Of a DNA stretch of 64,000 nucleotides, positions 47,434 through 56,623 are shown one piece after another. The notes under the pieces were generated by a model. It made no database searches and was not told where the DNA came from. It saw only the letters and a list, made by a program, of their open reading frames with translations. Both the position numbers and the translations under genes were made by a program. Every line of letters begins with the position of its first letter. The first letter of the stretch is position 1. This stretch comes from G026625185 sp963727835 (GTDB lineage Bacteria; Desulfobacterota; WTBG01; JAGOGO01), in contig CAVSIB010000048.1 in the NCBI GenBank assembly GCA_963727835.1, positions 1 to 64,000 of the forward strand. Direction: 5' to 3'.

Positions 47434-48253
47434 TTTAGATTATTATTACTCCCGAAAAATAACGAATCAAAAATCTTTTCCGTGGAAAAGAAGACATTTA
47501 AAGCACGGAGAGATAAAAAAAATTTGTTTTCTTTTTCTCCGGCTTATGCTTTTTTCAACGATTATTATTTTGACGGCGACCTCTTTATATTATGGCGGGA
47601 GCTTTATTACACGCTCTCCCTATTTTGCCTTACAGGACATCCGCTTTGAGGGGTGTAAAAACGTCAAGCCCCAGGAGTTGATGAGCCTTGCTCACTTACG
47701 ACAGGGATATAATATCCTTGCGCTTAATTTGCAGGAGATTTCGCAAAAGATCATTGCCAGCCCTTGGGTGAAAGACGTGCGAATTGAACGGAACTTTCCC
47801 CACCAGCTTATTATAGAAATTACTGAGCGGGTTCCGGTAGCTCTGGCAAGTCAGGAAGATCTTTTTCTGGTCGACCAAGAGGGAGATTTATTTAAAAAAG
47901 TTGAACGGCAGGATAACATTGATATGCCCGTGATAACGGGTCTTTCGCTTTCCGAACCGAACACTCAGCGTGTCAAGGAGATTCTTGATTTCTTAGAGAC
48001 TGCTGAGCACATGGGTGTTTTTCCCACACGTACGGTTTCGGAGGTTCATGTGGATGGCGATTATGGGATCACCCTTTATACGCTCACTGAGAATATTCCC
48101 ATTCAGATGGATCTTAAGAATTACTCAGAAAAACTTGCGTTGCTGAGAAGCCTTAAAGAAGACTTGGCAAAACGGAAGATCGAACCTCAGGCGATAGAAA
48201 TAATTTCTTTAGATGAAGCCCGCGTTAAGATAGCTTCTTCCTCGAAAAGTTGA
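47426..48253 (+). CDS. ftsQ: Cell division protein FtsQ
   Basis: A 275-residue bitopic division protein. A basic cytosolic tail of about 45 residues is followed by one helix (LMLFSTIIILTATSLYYG), then a POTRA domain (FALQDIRFEGCKNVKPQEL, PWVKDVRIERNFPHQLIIEI) and the FtsQ C-terminal domain with LVDQEGDLFKK. It recruits FtsL/FtsB and regulates the divisome in the periplasm. GTG 47423 and ATG 47426 are both possible; ATG is preferred. It overlaps ddl by eight bases, a typical coupled arrangement. Intact. Confidence 0.93.
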   Translation: MIDLDYYYSRKITNQKSFPWKRRHLKHGEIKKICFLFLRLMLFSTIIILTATSLYYGGSFITRSPYFALQDIRFEGCKNVKPQELMSLAHLRQGYNILALNLQEISQKIIASPWVKDVRIERNFPHQLIIEITERVPVALASQEDLFLVDQEGDLFKKVERQDNIDMPVITGLSLSEPNTQRVKEILDFLETAEHMGVFPTRTVSEVHVDGDYGITLYTLTENIPIQMDLKNYSEKLALLRSLKEDLAKRKIEPQAIEIISLDEARVKIASSSKS

Positions 48254-48272
48254 GAAAGGAGGGACGGTATAC

Positions 48273-49497
48273 ATGGGAAACACACTAGGAATGTGGTTGT
48301 TGGACTTGATATCGGAACGACGAAGATTTGTACTATTGTAGGGGAAAAAACATCCGAGGGCATCGAAATTGTGGGCATTGGAACCTCACCCTCTAACGGA
48401 CTGAAAAAGGGGATGATTGTTGATATCGAGGCTACCATTGATTCCATCCGTCATGCCAAAAAAGAGGCAGAAAAAATGGCGGAGTATAAAATCGAGACGG
48501 TTTATACGGGAATCTCTGGAGGTCATGTGAAAAGCTTTAACAGCCATGGCGTTACCGCGGTCAAGAACCGGGAGGTCAAACGGGCGGATATCAAGCGGTC
48601 ACTTGATGCGGCACGGGCGATCGTGATCCCGACCGATCGAGAAATCATCCATGTGCTGCCCCAGGAATTTATCGTTGATGACCAAGGCGGTATCCAGGAT
48701 CCTTTAGGAATGTCCGGGAAGCTTCTTGAGGCAAAGGTGCACGTGGTAACCGGTGCGGTAACCTCAGCTCAGAATATTGTTAAGTGTGCTAATCAGACTG
48801 GTGTCGACGTGAAGGATATCATCCTCCAGCAACTTGCTTCGAGTGAAGCCGTGCTTACCCCTGAAGAAAAAGCGCTGGGCGTTGCGCTTGTTGACATAGG
48901 AGGGGGCACAACTGATATTGCCATTTTTTTCAATGGAAGCATTACGTATACATCAGTGATACCTATTGGCGGCAACCAGTTTACCTCAGACATTGCCTTG
49001 GTGCTGAGAACCCCGATCAAAGAAGCGGAGCGGATAAAAAGAGAATACGGAAACGCTTTTGCCAACTCGGTCAGCCGCGATGAAATGATCGATGTTTTAA
49101 CCGCTGATGGAAGTGAAACCCGCTCCATAGGCCGGCGGACCTTGTGCGAGATTATTGAACCCCGGGCCGAGGAGACCCTCGCACTGGTTTGCCGCGAGAT
49201 CATAAAATCTGAGCTGGTGGAATTTATCGGGGCGGGAGTGGTTTTAACGGGTGGCGCTTCCCTCCTCCGGGGATAAAGGAGATGGCAGAAAAAATTTTTA
49301 AATTTCCGGTGCGAGTTGGGTATCCCCAGGGAGTGAAAGGATTAAAAGACGTGGCAGACAACCCCATGTATGCCACGGGAATCGGATTAGTTCTCTATGG
49401 GAATAATCATCAGGCTAACCATAACTTTAATGGCAACGGAAATTCCTCTCATACTTTTGTCCAGAGGATGAAAAAATGGTTTTTGGAGGTTTTTTGA
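48273..49497 (+). CDS. ftsA: Cell division protein FtsA, two frameshifts
   Basis: Actin-fold membrane tether for FtsZ. The body (48293-49276) has VVGLDIGTTKICTIVGE, AEYKIETVYTGISGGHVKSF (1C domain), DIGGGTTDIAIF and GAGVVLTGGASLLRG. The tail (49282-49497) has FPVRVGYPQGVKG, MYATGIGLVLYG and an amphipathic end MKKWFLEVF that binds the membrane. Both breaks are short by one G: GGG to GGGG just after ATG 48273 (restoring MGKHTRN), and GGGG to GGGGG near 49272 (restoring LLRGIKEMAEK). AAAGGAGGG precedes ATG 48273. Two homopolymer shortfalls in one essential gene argue for sequencing error. Confidence 0.95.
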
Positions 49498-49510
49498 TCA
49501 AAGGTGAAAA

Positions 49511-49537
49511 AAGACCTTGTCGAGAGAGTAAGGTCTT
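49511..49537 (+). promoter_or_regulatory. Perfect hairpin between ftsA and ftsZ
   Basis: AAGACCTT (49511-49518) and AAGGTCTT (49530-49537) form an eight-base perfect inverted repeat around an 11-base loop, 42 bases before the ftsZ start. No T run follows (ATAATTT only). It could limit read-through, protect a processed ftsZ mRNA end or be a protein site. Confidence 0.5.
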
Positions 49538-49579
49538 ATAATTTAGCAACATTACTCCACAAGAAAGGAGGAAAAGCAG

Positions 49580-50749
49580 ATGATAGAATTAGCGGATGTA
49601 ACCACCATGGATGCAAAGATAAAAGTTGTTGGGGTAGGAGGAGCAGGGTGCAATGCGCTGAACACCATGATTGATTCCCGCCTGGAAGGAGTGGAGTTTA
49701 TTGGGGCGAATACGGATCTGCAGTCCTTGGGTGCCTGCCGTTCTACGGTTAAAGTTCAATTAGGACTTAAGCTGACGAATGGGTTGGGCTCAGGGGGTGT
49801 GCCCGAAGTAGGCCGCGATGCGATGATGGAAGATGCGGAGAGAATGAAGAGCTTATTGGCTGGCTCGGACATGGTTTTTATTGCCGCAGGCATGGGCGGA
49901 GGTACTGGTACCGGAGGTGCCCCTGTCTTGGCGAAGATCGCTAAGGAGGTGGGGGCGCTCACGGTTGCGGTGGTCACAAAACCTTTTGTGTTCGAGGGGA
50001 AAAAACGACAGCAGTTGGCGGAGCGGGGTATTCAAGAATTAAAAAATGTGGTTGACACGCTTATCGCCATTCCCAACCAAAGGCTTTTGTTAAATGCAGG
50101 GAAAAAGACGACGTTGCTCGATGCCTTTAAAAAGGCAGATGAAGTTCTTCTTCATGCGGTCAAAGGGATTTCCGACCTGATTACTATCCCCGGGCTGGTG
50201 AACCTCGATTTTAACGATGTCCGCACAGTGATGTCCGAAATGGGTATGGCGTTTATGGGAATCGGACGGTCAAGCGGCGAGAATCGGGCAGTGGAAGCAG
50301 CGCAAAAGGCGATCTCCAGTCCGCTCCTGGAAGATATCAGCATTGATGGCGCCAAAGGCATACTGATTAATATTACCGCCGGGCCGGACTTAACGCTTTT
50401 TGAAGTCAACGAAGCTTCTACCTTAATCCAGGAAGATGCCCATGAAGAAGCGAACATCATCTTTGGAGCAGTGATTGATGAGAATGCGGGAGATGAAGTG
50501 CGCGTGACGGTTATTGCCACGGGTTTTGGGAAAACCGAAGAAGAAAAAGCAAAACAGTTCAAGAGCAATGTCTCTTTTCTCAACAAATATATCCAGGATG
50601 ACGACAGCCCCGCCGTGTGGCGAAAAAAGCTTCAGGAGCTTGGCCAGGTGACACCTGATGTGGTTAAAGTAGGCACGATCGTTGACGGCTATTTCAATGA
50701 CGGCTATGATTATGATACGCCGACGTTTCTACGGCGTCATGCAGAATAA
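49580..50749 (+). CDS. ftsZ: Cell division GTPase FtsZ
   Basis: A 389-residue tubulin homologue forming the Z-ring. GTP-binding: KVVGVGGAGCNALNTM, GANTDLQSL, the tubulin signature MGGGTGTGGAPV and TKPFVFEGKKR, with NLDFNDVRTVM (T7 loop) and GRSSGENRAVEAAQKAI. It ends in the conserved tail YDTPTFLRRHAE, which docks FtsA. The linker before it is short and not very acidic. AGAAAGGAGG precedes ATG 49580. Intact, and the last gene of the dcw operon before a hairpin. Confidence 0.98.
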   Translation: MIELADVTTMDAKIKVVGVGGAGCNALNTMIDSRLEGVEFIGANTDLQSLGACRSTVKVQLGLKLTNGLGSGGVPEVGRDAMMEDAERMKSLLAGSDMVFIAAGMGGGTGTGGAPVLAKIAKEVGALTVAVVTKPFVFEGKKRQQLAERGIQELKNVVDTLIAIPNQRLLLNAGKKTTLLDAFKKADEVLLHAVKGISDLITIPGLVNLDFNDVRTVMSEMGMAFMGIGRSSGENRAVEAAQKAISSPLLEDISIDGAKGILINITAGPDLTLFEVNEASTLIQEDAHEEANIIFGAVIDENAGDEVRVTVIATGFGKTEEEKAKQFKSNVSFLNKYIQDDDSPAVWRKKLQELGQVTPDVVKVGTIVDGYFNDGYDYDTPTFLRRHAE

Positions 50750-50785
50750 CGCAAAGGATGGTATAATAAGAATAACACTGTAAGT

Positions 50786-50812
50786 CGGGGCAACAGACAA
50801 TAGCCCCGTTTT
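50786..50812 (+). terminator. Probable terminator of the dcw operon
   Basis: CGGGGC (50786-50791) pairs with GCCCCG (50803-50808) across 11 bases, followed by TTTT. It lies 37 bases after ftsZ. The T run is short, so termination may be partial and the radical SAM gene could be read through. Confidence 0.6.
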
Positions 50813-50838
50813 ACCTTATTTGCGGCCTATGAGAGAAT

Positions 50839-52527
50839 ATGTCGTGGAAGTTGAAGGAGAAGGCCAGGGCCCTCTTGGCACAGGAACAAGGAACGATTGT
50901 TAAGCCCTCGGGTGGGAAGCTCTCCCTTGCTCTGGTTTTTCCCAACTATTACCATGTGGGAATGGCCAACTTGGGTTTTCAATCCGTTTATCGGATAATC
51001 AATGAGCTTCCTCAGGCAGTGTGCGAACGGGCGTTCCTTCCCGAACGGGCAGATCTTCTGGAGTTTCAACGTTCCGTGACACCGCTTTTTTCCCTCGAGA
51101 CCCAGAAACCCCTTCAAGATTTCGATCTCATCGCCTTTTCTCTTTCCTTTGAAAATGACTATCCCCATGTTTTAACCATCCTTGATTTAGCGCGGGTTCC
51201 TCTTCGCGCTTCGCAGCGCAAAGAAGGCTACCCGATGGTATGTGCCGGAGGCGTTGCCGCCTTCCTTAACCCGGAGCCATTGGCAGAGTTCATGGACTTC
51301 TTTGCTCTCGGTGAAGCTGAAGAGCTTTTACCTGAAGCCCTTTCCTTGATTTTGGAACTCAAGAGCAAAGGAGTTCTCCGTCGCGATCTTGTAACCCGCC
51401 TTACCACGGTTGGCGGTATTTACGTTCCCCGATTTTATTCTGTTACCTACCAGGAAAACGGACAGATTGCTGAGGTTCTTCCCCGAAAAGGCATTCCACC
51501 TATTGTAAAGCGGAGGTGGGTCAAAAACGTGGATGACTATCCGACCCAGTCCGTCATCCATGCTCCGGGGATAGAGTTTGGCGGGATGTTTCTGGTGGAA
51601 ATCGGCCGGGGCTGTTCGTTTGGCTGCCGATTCTGCGCTGCCGGATGGGTCTATCGGCCGGTGCGGATGAGATCATTAGGCACGATTGAAAAATCTATTC
51701 AGAGCGCTTTACGCGGTGAGAAAAAGATCGGCTTGATCAGTGCGGCGATCGGGGACCATCCTCAACTCAAAGACATCTGCGCTCGGCTAAAAGCCGCGGG
51801 AGTAAAACTCTCGGTATCCTCGCTGAGGGCTAATGTCATAACCCGGGATCTCTTGCTCGCGTTGAAAGAAAGTGGTCACCAGTCAATCACCATGGCTCCG
51901 GAAACGGGTTCGGAGCGTCTCCGTCGTCTGATCAGAAAAAATATTACGGATGAAGAAATTTTTGAAGCCGTGGAGATGGTGGTTGCCAGCGGCATCCCGA
52001 ACCTCCGGCTTTATTTTCTGGTCGGCCTTCCTTCGGAGACCATGGAGGACATTGAGCAGATAGTCTCGCTGACAAAACAAATAAAGCACGTTATCATCAA
52101 GAGCATTAAGAAAAAAAATCTACCGGGCACGATTACCTTAAGCCTTTCTCCTTTTGTTCCCAAACCGTTTACTCCGTTTCAGTGGGTTCCGTTTGAGGAC
52201 CTCAAACTCTTGCAGCACAAGATTAAACACATCCAGAATGGTCTCAAGAATGAGCGCCAGGTCACGACCACACAGGACCTTCCCAAATGGAGCTACATCC
52301 AGGCTCTCCTGAGCAGAGGTGACCGGCGAGTAAGCAAGATCCTTCTCCAGGTGAATAAGAATAACGGTGACTGGAACAAAGCACTGCAGGAAACCGACGT
52401 CAACCCTGACTTTTACGTTTACCGCCATCGTGAGCTTACTGAAATTTTTCCCTGGGATTTTATTGACCAGGGTATTAAAAAAGAAATACTCATCTCTGAA
52501 TACCACCGTGCTTTAACGCAAGGGTAA
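50839..52527 (+). CDS. B12-binding-like radical SAM protein (TIGR03960-type)
   Basis: A 562-residue protein. An N-terminal cobalamin-binding-like fold (LALVFPNYYHVGMANLGF, FDLIAFSLSFENDYPHVL, MVCAGGVAAFLNPEPLAEF) is followed by a radical SAM domain with EIGRGCSFGCRFCAAGW (Cys-x3-Cys-x2-Cys) and MAPETGSERLRRLI. This is the family often paired with a TIGR03936 partner that may act on tRNA or other RNA; the partner is absent here, and the reaction is not firmly known. It follows ftsZ in the same direction. It is intact and ends just before a structured repeat. Confidence 0.9.
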   Translation: MSWKLKEKARALLAQEQGTIVKPSGGKLSLALVFPNYYHVGMANLGFQSVYRIINELPQAVCERAFLPERADLLEFQRSVTPLFSLETQKPLQDFDLIAFSLSFENDYPHVLTILDLARVPLRASQRKEGYPMVCAGGVAAFLNPEPLAEFMDFFALGEAEELLPEALSLILELKSKGVLRRDLVTRLTTVGGIYVPRFYSVTYQENGQIAEVLPRKGIPPIVKRRWVKNVDDYPTQSVIHAPGIEFGGMFLVEIGRGCSFGCRFCAAGWVYRPVRMRSLGTIEKSIQSALRGEKKIGLISAAIGDHPQLKDICARLKAAGVKLSVSSLRANVITRDLLLALKESGHQSITMAPETGSERLRRLIRKNITDEEIFEAVEMVVASGIPNLRLYFLVGLPSETMEDIEQIVSLTKQIKHVIIKSIKKKNLPGTITLSLSPFVPKPFTPFQWVPFEDLKLLQHKIKHIQNGLKNERQVTTTQDLPKWSYIQALLSRGDRRVSKILLQVNKNNGDWNKALQETDVNPDFYVYRHRELTEIFPWDFIDQGIKKEILISEYHRALTQG

Positions 52528-52533
52528 ATGGTT

Positions 52534-52636
52534 ACCCCGTTAGAAAGGCCCCGTGCGGAAGCACGGGGTAAACTTTAAAATTTTTACACTGTTTTACACG
52601 GGGTAAATGCCCCATGTAAAATTTTTCTAACGGGGT
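52534..52636. repeat. Structured palindromic element (three-stem)
   Basis: Outer 13-bp perfect arms lie at 52534-52546 and 52624-52636. Inside are CCCCGTGC-GGAA-GCACGGGG (52549-52568) and a second, longer hairpin with one mismatch, TTTTACACGGGG paired with CCCCATGTAAAA (about 52594-52620). The whole would fold into a three-way junction. A 14-base piece (52564-52577) recurs at 10477-10490. It has no coding capacity and resembles a REP/MITE-like element. It could also act as a bidirectional terminator after the radical SAM gene. No other feature is seen in 52637-52732. Confidence 0.65.
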
Positions 52637-52732
52637 TTACCCGAGTGATGCCCCGATTAACGCACCCGAAAAAAATCTTAGTCGTCGCCGACGTTGGACC
52701 GCGCAGATCGCTTAAAGAGGATAAAAACACGT

Positions 52733-54019
52733 ATGGATAACAATTTCGTAAGCACAAAAAGTCTTCTTCGCAAAAAGTACCTCTATATTATCCTCCCCAC
52801 GTTTATCGGGTCAGTCATCGCCTATCTCGACCGGGTAAACATTGCCTATGCGGCCCTTACCATGAACGCTGACCTTGGGTTTACTGCTCAAGTTTTTGGC
52901 ATGGGCTCGGGGATCTTTTTCGTGGGGTACGTGCTCTTTGAAGTGCCGGGAGCGCTCATCGCTGAACGCTGGAGTCCCCGCATGTGGTTCGCCCGGATCA
53001 TGATTACCTGGGGTCTTATCTCCGGGTGCATGGTCTTTGTTTCGAACGCGTGGCAGTTTTGCTTGGTGCGCTTTTTGCTCGGAGCGGCGGAGGCAAGTTT
53101 TTATCCGGTGATGTACGCGAGCATTTTCCCGCGCTGGTTTACGCCTGAAGAGCGGCCTCAGGCGCTTGCCCTGATGCTTACGTCTCTGCAGATTTCAGCG
53201 ATTATCGGAGCGCCGCTCGCCGGATGGATACTGGGTATTGAGGTCTTTGGTTTGAAAGGCTGGCAGGTGCTGTTTGTCATTGAGTCAGTACCCGCGCTCA
53301 TCTTCGGGGTTATGGTCTTGTTTGTGCTGGCTGACTGGCCGGAACAGGTAACCTGGCTTACCCCGGAAGAGAAACAGTATTTAAAAGCGCGCTTTAAGCA
53401 GGAAACCGAAGCTAAAAAGTCAGTGCGTCGCTATACCGTGTGGGAGGCGCTCTGCGACCGGGAAGTGCTCAAGCTGTGTTTGATTTATTTTCTCTGGATA
53501 AGCGGTTTCTGGGGTTTTAACTACTGGATGCCCACGGCGCTCAAAGAAATATCCGGCTGGTCAAACCTGATGATCGGCTGGCAGATTGTGATTCCCATGA
53601 TTCTGTCGCTTTTAGCAATGCTTTTTGTGGGGCGTTCTTCATCGAAAACGGGTGAAAAACGCTGGCACGGAGCAGTGCCCATGTTTATCGGTGCGATCGG
53701 CTTGGGAATCGGCACCTTTGTGAACGATCCGTTCATAAATCTCATCTTCATCGCCCTCACGGCCATCGGGGTATACAGCGCTTTTGGTGTCTGGTGGTCT
53801 TATCCGACTTCCTTTTTGTCGGGAACAGCAGCAGCCGGAGCGGTGGGGCTGATCAATTCTTTCGGCAATGTCGGAGGGTATATCGGCCCGTATCTTGCCG
53901 GTTTTGTCAAAGACATGACCGGCTCTTTCTCGTGGGCGTATGTATCTTTTGCTGGTTTTCTGGCTTTAGCCGGCGTGCTGATGCTCACCTTGAAAATGAA
54001 GCTACCCGCCAAAGATTGA
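52733..54019 (+). CDS. MFS transporter, anion:cation symporter (ACS) type
   Basis: A 428-residue permease with 12 predicted helices. The ACS family start IGSVIAYLDRVNIAYAALTM, the motif GMGSGIFFVGYVLFEVPGALIAERW, FLLGAAEASFYPVM and a central cytosolic loop (TWLTPEEKQYLKARF) match transporters of organic acids such as glucarate, phthalate or tartrate. The substrate is not predictable. ATG 52733 sits 15 bases after AAAGAGG, a rather long spacing. This gene is richer in G+C than the dcw operon and shares that with the flavoproteins at 56-59 kb. A weak hairpin follows at 54048-54074. Intact. Confidence 0.92.
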   Translation: MDNNFVSTKSLLRKKYLYIILPTFIGSVIAYLDRVNIAYAALTMNADLGFTAQVFGMGSGIFFVGYVLFEVPGALIAERWSPRMWFARIMITWGLISGCMVFVSNAWQFCLVRFLLGAAEASFYPVMYASIFPRWFTPEERPQALALMLTSLQISAIIGAPLAGWILGIEVFGLKGWQVLFVIESVPALIFGVMVLFVLADWPEQVTWLTPEEKQYLKARFKQETEAKKSVRRYTVWEALCDREVLKLCLIYFLWISGFWGFNYWMPTALKEISGWSNLMIGWQIVIPMILSLLAMLFVGRSSSKTGEKRWHGAVPMFIGAIGLGIGTFVNDPFINLIFIALTAIGVYSAFGVWWSYPTSFLSGTAAAGAVGLINSFGNVGGYIGPYLAGFVKDMTGSFSWAYVSFAGFLALAGVLMLTLKMKLPAKD

Positions 54020-54223
54020 GGACAAAGATTGTGGGGAGATTGCAACGAGGGCTTGCCGGATTGCCCTTGGTTTTATTGACTTTTTTCACCATGTATTTAA
54101 TAAATCGGAAAAAAATCTGAAAACAAGGGAATAAAGGATCAGCGAAAAAATATAAACACCTCTTGGCAAGAGTACCACCATTTATGCATCTCAACCGGGT
54201 TGGGCAGGGAGCCAGATAGATTC

Positions 54224-54252
54224 TTGACACCGGGGTTTAAATTAATTATTAT
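54224..54252 (+). promoter_or_regulatory. Strong sigma-70 promoter for the Yip1-family gene, with long leader
   Basis: TTGACA (54224-54229), 17-base spacer, TATTAT (54247-54252). Transcription near 54259 would leave a 5' leader of about 218 bases before ATG 54478. In the leader GGACCA (54291-54296) can pair with TGGTCC near 54345, but I recognise no riboswitch. The spacer 54075-54223 is otherwise empty. Confidence 0.75.
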
Positions 54253-54477
54253 AACATTATTACCTCGTTTTGGGGCAGAGCAACCCAATGGACCAAGATT
54301 TTAAAGTGGACGGGAGATGAAAGTGAAATAAAATTTTTTTATTCTGGTCCTTCCTGTTGCTTTTGTTTTTTGTATCGCTGGTCTCTGCTTTGCAGCTTGT
54401 GAGTTTTATAAAGGGAATAAGCGTCTAGTATTATACTCATTACTAAAACTTTAAAAAGGCAAAGGAGGAGGATAACC

Positions 54478-55050
54478 ATGAATTTAATTGAACGCGTCCA
54501 AGGGATTTTGCTCAGGCCAAAGCAGGAGTGGCAGACAATTGCTGGAGAGACTACAACCATCCCGGAGTTGTACAAAACCTACGTTATCATCTTGGCAGCC
54601 ATCGGGCCTGTGGCTTCCATTATCGGAATGTCCCTTGTGGGTATTGGAGGATTCCGGTTTTCCCTATCCTCATCTCTGACATCTGGAGTAGTTAGCTACA
54701 TTCTGACGCTCGTCGGCGTCTATATCCTGGCCCTGGTTATTGATGCTTTAGCGCCTACCTTTTCAGGCGAAAAGAACATCAATCAGGCGTTTAAGGTTGC
54801 CGCCTACTCTTACACGCCTGGCTGGATACTTGGTGTTTTGTTGATTATTCCCGCCCTAAGTCCTTTAATGATTCTGGGATTGTACGGCCTGTATCTTCTT
54901 TACCTCGGACTCCCGGTTTTGATGAAGGCTCCTCAAGAAAAGTCCCTGGGATACACGGTTACAGTAGTTGTCGCGGCGGTTGTGATTTTTGTAGTGATAG
55001 GTTTTATCTCGCGCGCTTTTATTACCTATCCAACACCAATGATGCCGTAA
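54478..55050 (+). CDS. Yip1-family membrane protein
   Basis: A 190-residue protein with five predicted helices. The start LIERVQGILLRPKQEWQTIAGE, and ELYKTYVIILAAIGPVAS, GEKNINQAFKVAAYSYTPGW and GLYLLYLGLPVLMKAP, match the bacterial Yip1/YIF1 domain family (DUF1282-like). Function is unknown in bacteria. An excellent ribosome site (AAAGGAGGAGG) and a strong promoter suggest high expression. It forms a single-gene unit closed by a terminator. Intact. Confidence 0.9.
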   Translation: MNLIERVQGILLRPKQEWQTIAGETTTIPELYKTYVIILAAIGPVASIIGMSLVGIGGFRFSLSSSLTSGVVSYILTLVGVYILALVIDALAPTFSGEKNINQAFKVAAYSYTPGWILGVLLIIPALSPLMILGLYGLYLLYLGLPVLMKAPQEKSLGYTVTVVVAAVVIFVVIGFISRAFITYPTPMMP

Positions 55051-55153
55051 ATGGGCGGACGGGTTAACAATCTCAGCGTGTTTGGGAAGGTTAACTTTTA
55101 GGAGTAATCACTTTCTGTCGAATTTCGTCGTGAGGATGGAAACATCCTCCATT

Positions 55154-55202
55154 TCCCCTCAATCCTTCTCCCTCGTTTCGACGGGGGGGAGGGGTTTTTT
55201 TA
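55154..55202 (+). terminator. Terminator after the Yip1-family gene
   Basis: CCCCTC (55155-55160) can pair with the GAGGGG directly before a run of seven T (about 55188-55202). An inner stem CTCCC/GGGAG with TCG/CGA strengthens it. Confidence 0.7.
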
Positions 55203-55359
55203 TTTCTTGAAAAGGCGCAATTAAAACCAAAAAATTACTCTTCTGATTGACTTTATCTCTTTTAAAGGGTAAAAACACAAAGAAGTGTTGAACCCAAAAA
55301 AGGGGATGCGGTTTACCATGGTTTTGAGGAAACAATTATTTAATAAATAGCGAGCATAT

Positions 55360-55402
55360 AAAAAGGCCAGATTGCCAGATAAAAAGGTGAAAGGCCTTTT
55401 TT
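55360..55402 (+). terminator. Second hairpin, terminator-like
   Basis: AAAAAGGCC (55360-55368) pairs with GGCCTTTTT (55393-55401) around 24 bases. It is symmetrical with A and T tails, so it could stop transcription either way. Between the two hairpins, 55203-55359 shows nothing. Confidence 0.5.
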
Positions 55403-55466
55403 ATTTCCATTATATCCTTACAACGAAGGTATTGGCAGTTAGATCGCTTGCCTTGAGGATTTAGTT

Positions 55467-56063
55467 ATGTTGTCGCGCAAACATGAATGCTGTATTAGGT
55501 GTGGAGAAACTGAGATAAAGCATGCGTCGTTAGGACTTTGCCAGAAATGTTATGGCAGGGTTAAGGAAGCAAGACATACAGGATACCGAGGGCGAGCTGA
55601 AAAAATAAAAAATACTAAGTTAACGGGAAAAAAGCCTGGTCATTTATTAACCAAGGAATACCTCCATGCGGAATATATTCTTAACAAAAGGTCGCTCGGT
55701 GAAATTGCAAAGGAATGCGGATGCACCCGAACATATGTTCATAGGAGGTTGAAGTTCTATGGCATTCCTTCGAGAGACCAAACTACTGCACGAACTTTAG
55801 CATTAACAAAAGGCAAGGTGAAGTTTGAGCATACAGACGAAGATGGTCAGAGGCGCTTAGTCACACTTCAGAAAAACATTTACAATGAGGACTTCTTTTC
55901 TGGATGGTCTGATAAAATGGCTTATGTGCTGGGCGTAATATGCACCGACGGAAATTTAAACCCAAACAAGGACAAAGACCCTCTTAAAAAATCCAAAACG
56001 GCAATTTCACGTCTTTCGGTTTTCCAAAAGATGCAAAGATTTTTGAATTGCCGTTCGTCGTAA
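55467..56063 (+). CDS. Truncated zinc-finger/HTH protein with LAGLIDADG endonuclease half-domain
   Basis: 198 residues. The N-terminal Cys pairs CCIRCGE and CQKCYGR form a treble-clef-like zinc site. A helix-turn-helix (KRSLGEIAKECGCTRTYVHRR) follows, then DKMAYVLGVICTDGNLNP, the first LAGLIDADG helix of homing-endonuclease-like proteins. The reading breaks at RLSVFQK with a one-base shift, and the shifted frame stops after about 14 residues. The second half-domain is missing, where a flavin reductase gene begins. It is probably a mobile endonuclease remnant. GAGG precedes ATG 55467. Free-standing, with no intein or intron partner visible. Confidence 0.65.
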   Translation: MLSRKHECCIRCGETEIKHASLGLCQKCYGRVKEARHTGYRGRAEKIKNTKLTGKKPGHLLTKEYLHAEYILNKRSLGEIAKECGCTRTYVHRRLKFYGIPSRDQTTARTLALTKGKVKFEHTDEDGQRRLVTLQKNIYNEDFFSGWSDKMAYVLGVICTDGNLNPNKDKDPLKKSKTAISRLSVFQKMQRFLNCRSS

Positions 56064-56086
56064 GCGTTTGAAAAGGGGGTGCAGAA

Positions 56087-56623
56087 ATGATGAAAAAATC
56101 TTTTTCTTTGTCCCGAGTCTATAGCTTGCTTGAACCGGGGCCGGTCGTGATGGTTACTACCAGCCGAAAGGGACAGGCAAACATTATGACTATGTCGTGG
56201 CATACGATGATGGAATTTGAACCTCCGATGGTGGGCTGTGTGATCAGCAACCGGAATTATACATTCAACATCGTGAAGGCCACCAAAGAATGCGTGATCA
56301 ATATTCCGACGAAGGAGCTGGCGAAAAAGGTAGTGAGCTGCGGTAACACCTCAGGCCGAAGTGTTGATAAGTTCACGACCTTTCATCTCACGCCGGCAGC
56401 AGCCGCTTATGTCAAGGCGCCGCTCATTGCCGAGTGCTACGCCAATCTCGAATGCAAGGTCGTGGACACGAGTATGGCGACCAAATACAATTTTTTTATC
56501 CTTGAGGTACTCAAAGCCTGGATCGCTCCCTCAGTGAAACAGCTGCGCACTCTTCATCATCTCGGCAAAGGTTCATTTATGGTTGCCGGCCAGACGATTA
56601 AACTGCCTTCCAAAATGAAATAG
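56087..56623 (+). CDS. Flavin reductase-like / flavoredoxin family protein
   Basis: A 178-residue FMN-binding split-barrel protein. PGPVVMVTTSRKGQANIMTMSW near the N-terminus is the FMN phosphate-binding strand. EPPMVGCVISNRNYTFNIV, ECVINIPTKELA and the Cys-containing VVSCGNTSGRSVDKF are conserved in flavoredoxin-type members from anaerobes. It probably carries or transfers electrons via bound FMN. AAAAGGGGGTG precedes ATG 56087. Its promoter region was overwritten by the endonuclease fragment. Intact. Confidence 0.9.
   Translation: MMKKSFSLSRVYSLLEPGPVVMVTTSRKGQANIMTMSWHTMMEFEPPMVGCVISNRNYTFNIVKATKECVINIPTKELAKKVVSCGNTSGRSVDKFTTFHLTPAAAAYVKAPLIAECYANLECKVVDTSMATKYNFFILEVLKAWIAPSVKQLRTLHHLGKGSFMVAGQTIKLPSKMK

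Noticed and set aside
54048..54074. Terminator after the MFS gene
   Set aside because: Five-base stem and short T run; too weak to list as a feature.
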